DNA from: Rotaria sp. Silwood1
Lineage: Eukaryota > Rotifera > Eurotatoria > Philodinida > Philodinidae
Length of the DNA stretch: 64,000 nt
Direction: 5' to 3'
Assembly: GCA_905250075.1 (NCBI GenBank)
Contig: CAJNOP010000969.1
Location: 1 to 64,000, forward strand
Shown here: piece after piece, positions 21,197-35,500 of the stretch
Position numbering within the stretch: the stretch's first letter is position 1
Layout of the letters: each line of letters begins with the position of its first letter
Made by a program: the position numbers and the translations under genes
The notes under the pieces: model-generated
The model's database searches: none
What the model saw: the letters and a program-made list of their open reading frames with translations, nothing else
Told to the model about the DNA's origin: nothing

Positions 21197-24133
21197 TCGA
21201 TATTGCTGATGTCAAGTCAAATGTATTAGATTTATTGGAACAAAAAGACAATGTTAATGTGGACCTTAAAATATTATTAAAAAATTTTTAACCATTTAAT
21301 TAGAAACAACACAAGAAATTCATGAATACATAAATATATCATAGATAACTGGAAAAATATGGTTAAGTTTGAAATAACAGATTGAAATGCAGAGACTATT
21401 ACGGACCTTGAATTCCCATACTTCGATTACCACAAAACACAATTTTGAATTCAATATTCTGCTACTACTTTGAACAAGAGGTCTGTAATTTCAGTGCTGG
21501 GCGTGGCCGCGCGTTACGGAATTTCATTTTTTCATATTGTGACATCTGTAGCTTCTCAAAAATCAAGGCAAACTTGCTAAAATTTTTATCATAGATAGAG
21601 ATGGCTGAGATCTATTATCAGTAAAAATTTTATCTATTTCTGTCTAGTCATAGTTGAGTTATTCAACAGATACTGACCGTTACGGAATTTCATAAAATGG
21701 AATTTTTTTTTAGGGTGATGCAGAAGTTAAGCATTTTACTACGTAACGAAACGACATACAAAATAAATGCTCTATATAAAAGTTATTCAGTTTCCCATGA
21801 GCTCTCAAAATATCAATTCATTTCCTAGAAAGCATAACTGTACAAAATCAAATAACTGTAAATACTGTCCGTTACGGAATTTCACTTTGTTACGGAATTT
21901 CATTATTTTTTGACTTTCTAATGGGGACGGTTAGGGACCTTACAGCTTTTAATTATCATGATGAAAACCCATCATTTCTCGTATCCGCGAATAGTACAGA
22001 GATAGTTCCATCGCGCGAGAATATCAGCTTCACGTTCAAAGCAGAATGACATTAAAATTCTGCCTGTTTTTTGGACAAAAAATGAAATATAATGGGACTC
22101 AGAACGGATAGTTTTTTGGTGAAATTCGTCAAAAAATCCGTTTTCAGGCACTTATTGGAGAAAAAGTACGGTTTATATAACCAATAAACAACGTATCTCA
22201 GAAGTTGCAACGTGTTTCATAATCTGTTAGTAGTGAAATTTTGGATTTCGAGAGAGTTTTCTTTATTTTTAGTGCGTATAAACCTTCCTCATGGTAGGGT
22301 GACCGATGCGTGGCCATGCCGTGCTTTATTGAAAGTAAATGGAATAAACCATTCGTTGATAAAATATGTAAAAAGCGCTTATAACTCATTATTGTCTTGA
22401 AATATTTCACTGAACACTTTGTGAGATCACTTGTTTTCATTGAATTTGGTCTAAATAAGTTGGTTTAATTTGTGAAATTGTATGAAAGAACAAAATTTAT
22501 CCGTTTCTATGAATCGAGTTCATGTTTTCCTTTTCTCCTCGCTAGAGATAAAGCTATTATTATGACAGCTGTGTTACTAATCAATTTGTGATATGATTTA
22601 GACAATAAGCTAAAGAAATCATCTATCAAAAATAAGAAAATTCTTTGTCGGCATGCTCTGTTTCAGCGTATATTCTAATTGTCGATTAAGGAGGAGTCAT
22701 AGCTGTTTTTGAGTAGATATTTTTTCAGAGAACTAAAGTTACCAATAGGACAAACGTTTGCAAGATTACTTTGTTTCAAAGAAAAAAACAGAAATTCATT
22801 TTGTAGCATTTTCAAACTAGTATATTTATGAATTTGAAAAACGTATGTTTCAGAATGTGAAATGTCTCGTTATGTCAGATGATAGATATGCATGCGTCAG
22901 TTAGAAAGTAATGGCACGTCTTGATAAATGGATGTAAATAATTCATATTTGAAGTTACTCAATGAGACTGTCTTCAGTCTTCTAATATAAACATTCTTAT
23001 AATAGCAAGAAAGCTCAGAAGTTCACAAAAGACTATTTGTAATGCTCATTTTGCCTATTTTTCAGATCTCATAGATATACATACACATAACAATAATAAT
23101 AATAATAATACTATAATGAATAAAAAAAAAGTATCATTATCTGTACTCTTTTCGTGATTTTCTATATAACATTAAGTCAAGGCATGAAATATAAATATAA
23201 ATGAATATGACTTTTAGTCTTATATTTAAAGGTCTTAAATGTTATAAATATTTTTATTATCGTGATAACTTTTCGGAATTATCAGAAAATATTATTCAAT
23301 GTACAAAAGAAGAAACTCGATGTTTAGTACATATTTTGAAAATCAATCTTGTTTTTTTCGTAATATAAATATTTCGTTTTTAGAAGATGACCTTTCCATT
23401 GGATACATTTCGTGATTATGATATGTCGCTGATATTTTTTAACATTGGTGTTATTGACACTGCTAATGTCTGTTGTTCAGGCTATCTTCGTAATTCATTT
23501 ATTCAAATTAAACTAACAACAATACGTATTGCTTTTATATATATACGTGATGTTTTCAATGATAAATATACTTCTATTTTGCATCTATACCTTTATCTTT
23601 TTATGGATCATTCTTACAATAAGATAAATTTCTTTGAAAAGAAGATATTCCTTGGATCTATTTTATGTATTGAGTTATTGCATTCTTATGAAGTGTAGGT
23701 GTTTTATCATCGTAAACATTCGATAAGTTTGTTCTGTACTTACTTTTGAATCGACTTTAGTTCTAATTAAACTAAAGAACAGCTATAAACTCATGTTCAT
23801 CTGTACTGTCAACAACTAGCATGGAATTTTCTTTCTCTTCTTTGTTTTATTTCGATTATGCTATAGAGAGACAAGCAAATAACAAAAGACACCTTACTAT
23901 TGCTTTTCTTCATTTACAAATTAATAGAAATAGTCAGTGCCAGACGTAAGATGGAAGAGATATCATCTCTCTATCTCTTTCTTCATTGTTTTCGTTTATT
24001 CTTTTTCTTTTTATGTCAATATTGGGCGACATTTCATCACAAGAGTATACTAATTGCTAGAATATACACATCCACTAACTGACAGGTAAAGATACAGTTA
24101 TATTTTAACTGACAGATCAGAAACGTAGAAAAC
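21197..24133. other. AT-rich spacer, including a GTTACGGAATTTCA repeat block
   Basis: The 14-mer GTTACGGAATTTCA occurs four times (21513, 21679, 21871, 21889) in an otherwise AT-rich stretch, suggesting an unclassified repeat element. A short ATA/ATT microsatellite lies at about 23090-23110. Several open frames of 60-103 codons (for example 23387-23698) are Ile/Phe/Tyr-rich with no domain or splice support, and I do not call them genes. Confidence 0.45.
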
Positions 24134-24540
24134 ATGAAATCAATCATTCTTGTTGCTATTTTACTTCTTTATTATACTGTTCTTGATGAAGGTGAAATTC
24201 GATTATATTTTACTTTTTCTATAATAATTTTGTTTTTGTAGCACTTCAATGTTATTCTCATGATAGATGCTCAACTAATTGTCCAAAGTTAAGTAATACA
24301 ATAAGATCTTGTACTGGTGATGATAATAGATGTTACAAATCTGCATTTCCGAGTGGTATTGCTTGTGGTTGTTCTAAAGAACGATGTAATCTTCAAGTTA
24401 GTTCTTTTGTTTTTCTATTGATATCAAACAAATATAATCGTTATTGCATTGAATAGATCACTGGTTCTTCAATTCTGGCTAATGTTTGTTGTGAAAAAGA
24501 TTTGTGTAATTCAACAATGACATCAAGACTAACATTATAG
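24134..24540 (+). CDS. Small secreted Ly6/uPAR-type three-finger protein
   Basis: Three exons, 24134-24191, 24242-24396 and 24457-24540, with GT-AG introns of 50 and 60 bp, give 98 aa in continuous frame. Residues 1-18 are a signal peptide (MKSIILVAILLLYYTVLD). The mature part has 11 cysteines: LQCYS near its start, then spaced Cys, and the diagnostic CCEKDLCN near the C-terminus. This is the Ly6/CD59 three-finger pattern, normally ten Cys. No hydrophobic GPI-anchor tail follows (the end is TMTSRLTL), so it is probably a secreted form. These proteins typically bind receptors or channels outside the cell; the target here is unknown. It sits alone between repeat-rich DNA and an 8-kb non-coding stretch. 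It is too split for simple open-frame detection. Confidence 0.85.
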
Positions 24541-27500
24541 CACACTATTTATGATCATTGGTGTCTTAGTCTTGTTTCAAATCTAAAAAAGAGAAGAGAA
24601 CAATAGACACTTAACTTAGAATGACATCAGATCATGTTGGTCTTTTTTTCTGACGTAATTCATTCAATCTTCTTCCGTTTTTTTTTCTTTTAGTTAAATA
24701 AATTTAGTCACATATTCGTATTTTTTACCAAGATAATAATTGTTTTGATGCATAGCTGCTACTAATTTTTAAATCAATCAAAAACGATAGCATTTTTCTT
24801 CTTTGATTCTTATTAATCTGTGACGGCGAGACAAAAATCAGATTAAAGAGGAAACCTTGTCAAATGACACTCTATGTTTGGACTCAAATTTCGCTTATAA
24901 GTAGAGCTTCTATTTGAGATGAAAGCTCTACAAATGTTCATGCTTTTAGACCTTTCTTTTCTAGTTATGAACATTTTACTGAATTTCCATCTGCAAGTTT
25001 TCCTCAGTACCAGATCTTATTGTAGTTATTATATTCTGAAAGTTTCAGCTCACACAATTGAAATGTTCTTTTGATATCGGATATCTAAAAAATGATCTGT
25101 TCATTAGTCCAACTTACAAGAGAAATATGAGCTAAAACAGAAGATATAAATTCGATGAGTGACCTCTTAAATAAGAATTTCATGATCAGTTAGAGTTTCA
25201 GATTTAAGACAAGAGCAACATACATTACATAGAAATGAATATACAATGAGTAGTAACATCAAATTAATGGATTTATGCTAGTGAATCTCAACAAAAAGAA
25301 AAGAGGAATAACCCTAGTTTTGTGTTGCATATCTATCCAATCAAAGGGACACAACACATTCTATCAGGATGACATCTTAACTAAAAGTGTGTCTCAGACA
25401 ATAAGAAAAGGAAGAACAGATAGATTATGTTTTAAACACGATCAATCAAATTTCACATCTGTTGACAAAAATTAAAATGATGTTTGTTATGATAAATAGT
25501 AGTGTTCTTGTTAGGAAGACAGAACAACAAATATTTATAAGATATCTGCTACTTCTTGAATACATTTAATACTTTAAAATAATGCTTTCCAATTAATGAT
25601 AGTGAGATGTTGCATGAAAAGAAAAATAAGTCGGCTTTCCAAATTCATTCTATAATTTGAACGTTACAATATAAGCAATCGAAAGTATCAAAGTAATCAA
25701 GAATAGTTACTAGTGAATAACTAAATATTTATTTTGAAAATATTTTTTCTATACATAAGTTATTGCTAAATTGAATATTATGGACATTAGAATAAAAAGT
25801 CATCAAATGGAACTGTTAGAACGAGTCAAAATACGTATTCAAACCTTAATACTCTTTACTAATTTATGATGGATCTAAAGTTTAAAAATGCTGTCACAAC
25901 TCAAGATTTTTATTCTTCTGATGTCTAGGCTATATTTCATGTGATATTTAGCTTTATAATATCACGTTTAACCAATGAAAATGTCATTGACTTTGAATAA
26001 TAGCGATTTTTATACTAGAGACTTTTTCATCAGAAAAAGCTTTCGTAGTTGACTCGCTCATTGAAATAGAATTTGATAACATTAAATATGCTTTTAAAAT
26101 AAATATAGTCAACAGAATTTAACAATATAACTTCCGTTTTTTTATTGTATGTAATTTATTTTATCACGATTTGCTATTGCAACGTACCTTAAAGTACAGA
26201 TATTGAACAATATTATAGTATGAATTTTCAGTTTCAATTACAATGGTAAAAAACGTAATTGGATGATTGATGCTTAAGAAAATTTACTTACAATCACTTT
26301 CAAATGTCACTTACGTTACCTCAAACATAATAGTTGTCGTTATGAAAGAAACTCATCAACTAATAACTAAACAAGAATTCCCTATACGCACATTATTGAT
26401 TTGAGATACCTTGTTAAAAATCATTATGTCTGAAGCATGTAGTATTAATATATGTATAAATCATAGACAACTAGGAATTTGTGCTATTTAATTATACCAG
26501 GTAATGTCAGTTGTGGAGTCATATAGCTGCCATTCATGATAATCGACCATTCAAAGAAGGTAATATAGTGGCATTTTTAGATATAGCTGATATTACATTG
26601 TTCTTGTTCGGTTATTAAACTAATTATATGGTGTACACGTCGTAAACTATACAGTATAACGTCTAGTTATAATGATGGACGATCATTAGATGGCTACTCA
26701 CAATCTATTCAGTTAGTACTTGGCATAAAGCTTTTATGTCTTTCGGATAACTGAGATCCTATTGGTTATTCCGATGATGGATATAGATTGAATACAGCTT
26801 TTTATAGAGTGGATCGAGTAAATGTACAATTAAATGATTATATTGTTGTATTAGAAATTAATTCAGTATGACGATCATCTGAGTCTTTTGCTTGATAATC
26901 TGTTGCTGCTCATGTATTAGTCATGGATTCAGAATCTCAACTATTAGAATTTAATAGGTTTCAATCAGCTTCTTTTTTTTTGTTGACAGTATAATTTATT
27001 AAAAAGAACCTATTTGATGCTTCTTATTTTGTTTTTCATAGAGATTTCAAATCATTATTTTTTTATTGATTATTTCTGTTGATTTAACATATGCATAATT
27101 GTACTCTCTGAATTGTTGTTCGTTCAACTATATCCTCGATATTTATAAAGCTTTTTGGTTGATATGTTAAATATATAAAATGTTCTTTTTTTAGTTTTGA
27201 TGTTGCTATAAATGGACCTCTTCATTTGTTTATTTATAGAGTCATTTTTATCAATCTCGTTACATGTACGAAGACTATGATTATTCTTTTTTTATGACTT
27301 ATAATGTACTTTAATCATTTATGTTTATATCATTGTCCATCGGACGTCTTTAGAAGTTATTAAAAGAACAAAATTGAGCAATGGAGCAATCTAATTTAGT
27401 TGCACACATCCGCTTTTAGTCTGAGACTTTCTATTGTTGAACTATCCCAAAATGATGACGAGACTGCATAGCAATTAGAGTATGTCTTCCGTCTTGACGA

Positions 27501-30500
27501 CATTCTATTTAGTTTGATCAATAGGCTGAGAATATGAGTTGATTTCCTTTCGTCTTGACGCAACTTAATGCATAGATATATGTCGCAATGCAAATGCGAC
27601 AGCAACGGAAACTAAATACGGAAAAAGAAAGATTATCTCATCATCTTTCATTTGTTGTTGTTTTGCTAATTTTAAGAATAAGTAATCTACAACTGTTTAA
27701 TTCATTCGTTCATTCATTCATATCATATTTGTTAATGACCTTGTAAGTGAAGCCTCATCGATTTGTATGATTACTTTTGCACCTGGTTCTATTGAACACT
27801 TGTCTACCGTTTTAAATTTCATATCGATCAACAATGATCAGCCTTGAATCAAAAGTAATTTGTAAGTGTATGTATATATGTGTGTGTGTGTTTTATCTAG
27901 TGTGAAAATTCATCATTGAAAGAGCACTAAGAACAGTAAGCAATTAAACTTCTTCTACTTGTATACTTATACATATATTCGCTTGGGGAAATTATGATCA
28001 ATTGTTCGTTCAACAATTAAACATATGAACCTCTGCCTTCTGTCTCATAGTATTTCACTAAAAAATTTAATCGATTAGTAACGAATCAAAAAGATTATGT
28101 CTGATAGTTCTTTTTGATCCAATCTTTTGGAATAAAGATTATTGTCAGGCGAGAAAGATGCCATCAATACAATTATCTTTTTTTGTGTTAGTGACCTTTC
28201 AAGTAATGAAAGAAGAAGAGCATTGTCCCTGAATCATCCAAGCACTATAGTCAGTTCATCATTATAAAGAAAGCAAGCGTATGATGTAATTAGAAAAAAA
28301 AAAAGATTTGCTGTTACTTCTTCTATTCTCAGATTACATCATTCATTCATTTACTCATTTTTTTTATTCATATATGTATACTATATTCATCCACCTCGAG
28401 ATTCAATTTCACTTGAAAAGACAAGAATGAAAGTCAACGGTAAAGTAATCAGAAGATGGCACGCACGCGAGAATAAGTAACAACCGGAAGAATCTCTGAG
28501 CAGCATGGTAAGGTCAAGCTTAAAGGTTTTTTTTTTCTGATAAATATGCACACGGGAGAAAATTAATATTGTTGCTGCGTCGGTTAGCATCAGTCAAACT
28601 CTTTATCTGTTTATGAACTCGTGATAATTGTGTATATGTGAAAAGAACAGTCTCGTCATCTGTTCATTTCAAATATATATATATATATACATACACAACT
28701 GACCCATTGAGCCTTGAGCAAAAGGTGAAAGAGAATAGGACGCGATCGATCAATACACATGAATTTGAGATAAAGAGATAAATCAAAACAAAACACACTC
28801 AATAATGTCAATTACCCTTGAACGCATTTTGTTTTTTTTTGTATTTTTTATATCGGTCTTTGTTCAAATATACGACTTTTTATAGTCAAGTATTTCGCTA
28901 TAGGATCACATTGCCACATACGTATACATATATATATATATATATAATATAATACACTAATCTTTTTGACTTTGTGTCTGGACGAGTGTTTTCTTGCATA
29001 AACATCACTAAGACGAGAGTGAATGTTCATTCATATAGCACTCTTATCGGTAGTAATAACAATTCTGAAGCACGTCCCATCCCACTGAGGCGCATCTAAG
29101 CTACTTATTGCTTTCATATAAAGAAAAAGACTAAATACAACTAATGATGATGACGATGATGATTTGCTCTTGTACATCGATTCATTACTGCATCCTTTCC
29201 TCTTTTCCATAAATTTGTTCAACACTAAGTTATGTCTCGACGGAACCAACATCAACAACCTAATATACATAAATATAGAGACCCATTAAACAACGAGATA
29301 ATTCCCATTACATATTTTTTTTTCTTCTTCTTTTCGAAATAGTCTAGCTATTTGTAAGAAATAAGAAAAATTTGTAACCAATGAATTACGTACATATATA
29401 GTATATATATATATCTATGTAAGTAGGATCATACTTTTGGGCTAGTTAATTGCCTTACTCATGTAATTGGATCTCATCGAGTAAACGGCTGTTATGTGCA
29501 TGCGGTGTGTCATCCCTCTGGGGCTCGATCGACCCTCTCTTTTCCTCTATTCAATTAGACAATGATCTCGGTTGCTGCTTCCTTAACATGCATAATATTA
29601 ACTGCACCGTGTCTCTTGTCTTTTTCTTCTCTTATGCATTTGCTAAGTCAAGTGGTAAAGAATATAATCTTATTTCTCTTTTTAGCTATTCACAAATACA
29701 TACATATATACATATATATTGAACAGCTGAATGGTTTCTCATATCATTGTATGATATCTTGTCATATGTGAAACAGGTGAGTGATGCAATAATGTCGATG
29801 AGAGACAAATTAACGCTAGAATTCACCACCTACTGATCAGTTTTTTTTCTTTAATATTTAATATCCCTTTTCTTTTTGTACTACAGTTGTTATAAATTTG
29901 ATGGTTATTACGTAAATGAAAGAGAAAAAAAAAGAAGAAAGACGAAAAGAGACAAATGTACGGTTTACACTCATACATTTATCTATCATTTTATTCTTGA
30001 GCGTGTATTTTATACATATATCTATATATATATATAGAGTGTGTGTGCGTGAGATATGAGTAAAAATCATCAGATCGTTGGATTGTCTTATGTAAACTTC
30101 AAATACATACATCTTTAAGTAAGCATCATTTTCCGATTAGGTTATTCATTGATTGTAATAGGTGATAAAACGTTTGACGCTAGAGGATATTTTTATTTAT
30201 TCTTATTCGATCGTTATGAGAGGATTGATACGCATTTAATGTGATAGATCGATTTAACAAATACCACATGTTCAAGTTGATTTACTGTTCTCATTCAAAT
30301 GTCTATTGATCGTTTATTTTTAGTGTACATGTGTGTGTGTGTGTATTTGTAGTTGACTGTTCTACATTACATGAATCTGTCTTTTTTTTTGTACTAATCT
30401 ATTTTATGTGAATACTCTTCTTTGTCTCATCATATCATTGGTACCACATTGTCTTTTTTTATTATTCTCTCTCTCTATATATATGTAGAAATAGGGATGT

Positions 30501-32538
30501 AATCGAAACTCACACACTCATATATCTAGACACTTGAACAGTACATAAGAGATGATCGTGCCTGATGAGTCGTCGAGCACATCTCTCGAGATGGAATCGA
30601 CTTTGCATTGCATATGCGTGTTCAAGTCTTTTTGTTTGATTGACACGCGTGCGGCACATAACGATAAAAAAGAAGCACGTAGTTTATTTTTTTATCTGCA
30701 AAAGGAACAAAAAAAAAAAAAAAAACGAGAGAAATTTCATCTTTTATTTCTATGCAGGTGAGATAGAAACCAGCTGATTAACACTCATATGAACATGGTG
30801 CATGGTGAGAGAGTCGCGACATTTCACGGTTAGGTAAAGAATGATGTCTCTTTCTTTCCCACTCGTATTTCTAATGAAATAAACTACATATATACAAATA
30901 CATACATTTTGTATATATGCACGTTTACATCTTTTTCTTTTTTTTGTCACGACGCCGTGTCATCGAACACCATTATCGTTAAATATAGTGTGTATATCGA
31001 TGATAAATTAATACAATGAAGACTTCAATTTGATTTTGCTTGATCAGAACATTTTTCTTTTTTTTTTTTATTTAGATGAGCGTGCAACAAGAGGAAATGA
31101 AAAGGAAAAAGATGAGAGTAAAACGGATATCGAACAGAGCAAAAAACTTAAGTATGTCTGTGTGATGAATAAGAATAACCCGCTGAGTCAGTATTGTTAT
31201 TTTAACTGACATATAACCAAAAAAAACATCATGTATCTGTCTATTCAAGGAAATCTATGTCTATTTAAGAGTTCATTCGTTGTCAGCATCGATTATTCTA
31301 ATAAGCAAGTTCATCTATCTATCGTTATCGTTTTGTTAATTGTTCATTTGCCCTTGTATGTATGTGAACGTACACACGTATACACTGACTATGATGTTGC
31401 GTATGCATTCATGATTGACGATCAGTAGAGTGTCGATGAGTTAACAAAGAAAGTGAGGGGGTGAATCCTTATGTAAAAAAAAAGCCCCAAAAAGAAGAAT
31501 ATAGAGGAGGAGAGAGAAAAAAAAGAAAAAAAGGGTGTGTGTGATGATCCAAAACGTCCTTGCATAAAGGAAGCAATGTATGCGTAAGCATACATTCATT
31601 TCAGACTGGCATATGCCTGCATACATAACAATATTGATGTCATAAGGCATCTATATTTTCTTTCTTTTTTTTTTTCCTTCTTTATTCGTTTGTCAACAAT
31701 AGACCATAAACACAATAGTTAATGTGTTTATACCATCGTTCATCATTTCTAGATATTTTTCTTTTTTTTTTAATATCAAATATCATGTTTGTACACAATT
31801 GAACACATTTTTATTTTAATTAAAAACATTCATCTGACTCGAACTAGACACTTTGATGTTACTTTTTTTAGTCTTGAAAAATGCCGCATATACATATTTC
31901 TCCTCCTTTCACTTTTCCTATTATAAAACTAATCATCGAAAGTTGACCTCTCTAATCAAGATATCGTTATCATAGAAATAGAAAAGAGGAAAAAAAAATA
32001 ATATTCCTTGAAGTCGTCGTATACGTAGATCGATTAACAAGTTGTCGGCAAATGCGAAAGAGAGAGAAAGTGTGAGAAGAAATCAAGCAAGCGTGTAAAC
32101 ACAACTGGCATGGCATCTCTGGTTAATATCTCTCGAAGTTAGACTTAATTATTCACTCATCTAAAATAGCAGACACGTAGTCAATAATCTTTAACGTATA
32201 TGTTACTGACAATGATAGATCACGGACATCCGTATGTATAGTCTGTAATATGATCGATATGTTGAGCAGGTAGATATATTTCTTTTGAATTAAAGATTAC
32301 ATAGTCTAATCCTCAATTGTTCATTCATTTTGTGATATTTGGATATTCAGAAAAGGAAAAGAAAGAGCGAGAAGAAGATTGTCGTATAGTCCTTTTTTTT
32401 CTCCTCTATTCTCTTTCTCTGTAAAAAAAAAGAAATGAAACGGAGGAACGAGCATCAGCATTCGTATAACATATATACACATACATGTAGACGGCACTGT
32501 CTGAAGTGAGTTATTTTAGATGAGATTATTTCTATGAA
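24541..32538. other. 8-kb AT- and microsatellite-rich interval upstream of UNC5
   Basis: There are (TG)n, (TA)n and (CT)n microsatellites, for example near 27875, 28675, 28930, 29400, 30020, 30330 and 30470, and many poly-T tracts. One decayed coding block lies at 26505-26995. It may contain promoter and 5' exons of the UNC5 gene. An open frame from 29562 encodes a hydrophobic, signal-peptide-like stretch (MISVAASLTCIILTAPCLLS) ending near donor-like GT sites, but its phase does not clearly join the first recognised UNC5 exon. Confidence 0.45.
26505..26995 (+). pseudogene. Decayed coding fragment of unknown family
   Basis: One frame (about 26640-26990) reads RRKLYSITSSYNDGRSLDGY and onward through YSDDGYRLNTAFYRVDRVNV and NDYIVVLEINSV to SVAAHVLVMDSESQLLEF. 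It is interrupted only by four stops (one TGA or TAA each after SDN and NSV, and two after ESFA). Upstream, a different frame gives IHDNRPFKEGNIVAFLDIAD, implying a frameshift near 26600. Balanced amino-acid composition and long coherent runs unlike the surrounding AT-rich DNA point to a relic exon. I do not recognise the family. Confidence 0.45.
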
Positions 32539-35500
32539 ATGCAACCGTTTGTTGAACAACCACAGTTTATTCTTGAACCAAAATCTTCATTTATAATCGA
32601 AAATCGTCCTATTAAACTTGAATGTAAAGCAATACGTACTCGACAAATATTTTTTAATTGTGATAATAAATGGGTACCAGAACATGAACATACAAAATCA
32701 ACTGAAACCAATGTAAGTTTAGATTATTTGATTTATTAATAAATATGAGACAAAAAAAAAAAGAAAACAAATTTATTTAATATAGGATAAAGGTGTAATT
32801 ATTATCGTAACATCAATTGATATATCAGCTGAACAACTTGATAGTCAACTTGATTCTAATGGATATAAATGTTTTTGTCAAGCATGGTCAGCAACAGGTG
32901 GAACATTAAAATCTCGAACAGCAACTATTGAAATAGCATGTAAGTTAAATGTATATCATTATTCAAGTCTATAAAAGACTTGACATTTGTTTTGGGTAGA
33001 AATTTTATTAGTAAAGACAACTTATCCTCTAATTAGATCAAATATAAATCAGAAAGAAAAAACAAAACAAGTAAAATTCTAATATATATGAATGATTTTC
33101 TTTTGTCTAGATTTGGATAAAATATTCGAATGGGAACCATTACGAACAGATAGTGTGATTAGTAAATCTGCTGAATTACGTTGTCGTCCACCAAGCGGTA
33201 ATCCATATCCAAAAGTAAGATATATTATATAATCATATATATATATATATAAATAAACAGATCATCATCATCATATAGAGGTTAATTCAGTTAGTTTGCT
33301 TTCATATTATTGTCGTAATACCATCAGTTCATTATTATAACACGTCTTCTAAGAACAAAGTATACTTGATCGATTATTCAACGAATATATATATATATAC
33401 AGAGTATGTTGAGATACTCGACACCTCGAAGGGCGGTATGCCTGTCAGTTGTATTCGTTCACTTAGAATCTCATCTACTTGCCAGCTGTTACACCACATA
33501 TACTCAGACAAAAGTAAAGCATCGAGTATTCGATGAACTAATGATTACATTGTCATATTCATACTTAAACAAGTGAAAAGCACAGAATTTAAATGATGTA
33601 TACTTAACAAGATGATAGAAGAAAAGAAAAGAAAAAAAAAAAGAAAGAAAGAACGAATTTGTTTGTTTATTTGTTTAAGATAACATGGTTAAAAGATGAT
33701 CAACCAGTTGAAATCAATCGTAATGGAAGATTTATATTATCAAATGAAAATTCTTTACTTATTGCACAAATAAAACAAAGTGATGCTGGTAATTATACAT
33801 GTGTTGCATCAAATATAGCTGGAACATATTCAAGTGAACCAGCTGAATTGATTGTTCATGGTATAAAACTAATTGAAAAAAAAAAAATCTTTATTTTTTA
33901 ATAATAATAATTCTATTAAATAGATGATCGTGGATGGTCTGAATGGCAATCATTTTCTGAATGTAAAGGTATACCATGTGGTATTGGTCGTCAACGACGA
34001 TTACGTACATGTCTTAATCCACCAACAATAACAAATCGACCTAGTTGTGATGGTGATCAAATACAAGAACGAGAATGTCAAGTTGCATGTTTAAAAGATT
34101 CACAATCTTCTTCAGATGTTATTATACCAACAGGTTTAATTGATTTTTATTTTTTTTTTTTGTGATAAAAACAAAATCGAATTTTTTTTGTTTTTTGAAG
34201 ATAATACTTTTTCTGATTGGTCATCATGGACAGATTGTACAGGAATTCCATGTAAAATGGGTCATCAACAACGTATAAGAACTTGTTTAAAACCATTAAT
34301 AATTGATGAAAAAAAATCGATTTGTAATGATGAACAAATACAAGAACGTGATTGTTTAGTACCATGTTTAAATAAAACATCATCAATATTTTCTCCTGTT
34401 CGTCCATTATCATATGGTAATTAAAGAAAATTTATTTTGTTTTATTTTATATTAATTTAAAGGTACATATTCAAATTGGACTGATTGGTCTAGTTGTCGA
34501 TCATTAGATTGTACATCAATACGTACACGACAATGTTTACAAGAACCATGTCTTGATTATTTAGTTGAGAGTCGACCATGTAAAGGAAATCTATGTTCAA
34601 GTAAGTCAATGATGATGATGATGATGACCATACACTTGATCTTTCTTTTCGAAATATTTCATGCAATTTGATTATAACAAGAGGCGGGCGTCTAGTCACA
34701 TCATGTCCGAGACTTTTAAATAATTCTATTGTCTGCACATTGATTATTTCGGAGTTTTTTTTTGTCTTTTTTATTTAGATAATATTAATAATAGTAGTAC
34801 TTCTCTTCTTTTGTCTTCGTCTGCTTTTAATGTGATCATTTATTCATCGATTGGTATCGGTGCTCTCATCTTTCTATTACTAACAATATCAGTTGTTTTA
34901 ATTTGTTGGCGTCGTCGACAACATATAACAACAAAGAAAAAAGGTAATTTTGTATGATTATATAACCTTCATATCTTCTTCTTCCGCTTTAATAAGACTC
35001 TAGACCAAACAAAGTGACATTTGTGCACTTATAAATAAATATGTCTTTGAGTTTTTTTTTTTCTGGTATTTGTATATCTGTAACAGCTGAACTTTACATG
35101 CATACAGTCATAAAGCGGCAAAAAGTACAAATTGCTTGAAAAGAGGAGTTTTTTTTTTATGCTATGCATACTTATTGTTTGAATAAAACAATGAAATTGA
35201 GATCAAACTGACAGATAGCAATCTGTGCGTGTGTGTGTGTGTGCGTGGACAGAAGAACACCGCAGAGATAATTGTAGTGTGTGTATGTGATTGTGCCGAC
35301 GGTCAGTCAGCCGGGCCACTCGATAGATTAACGAACTGAGAATATGAATGCATGAAAAGAGAAGAATAAGGAAAGAAAATGGGTGGAACGCTTATCATCT
35401 GCACCATGTGTATTAATTTGCTCAATACGTTAACAATTGTTGAAAAGAATTTTGATGATTCTTTTTCTCTTTGTCATATTTAATGAGAATAATCAATCGA

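Noticed and set aside
23387-23698. 103-codon plus-strand frame
   Set aside because: Ile/Phe/Tyr/Leu-rich sequence expected from AT-rich DNA; no domain, no splice partner.
28387-31650. Several 60-90 codon frames in the interval upstream of UNC5
   Set aside because: They run through microsatellites and poly-T tracts, with no conserved motif; only the signal-like frame at 29562 was kept as a note.
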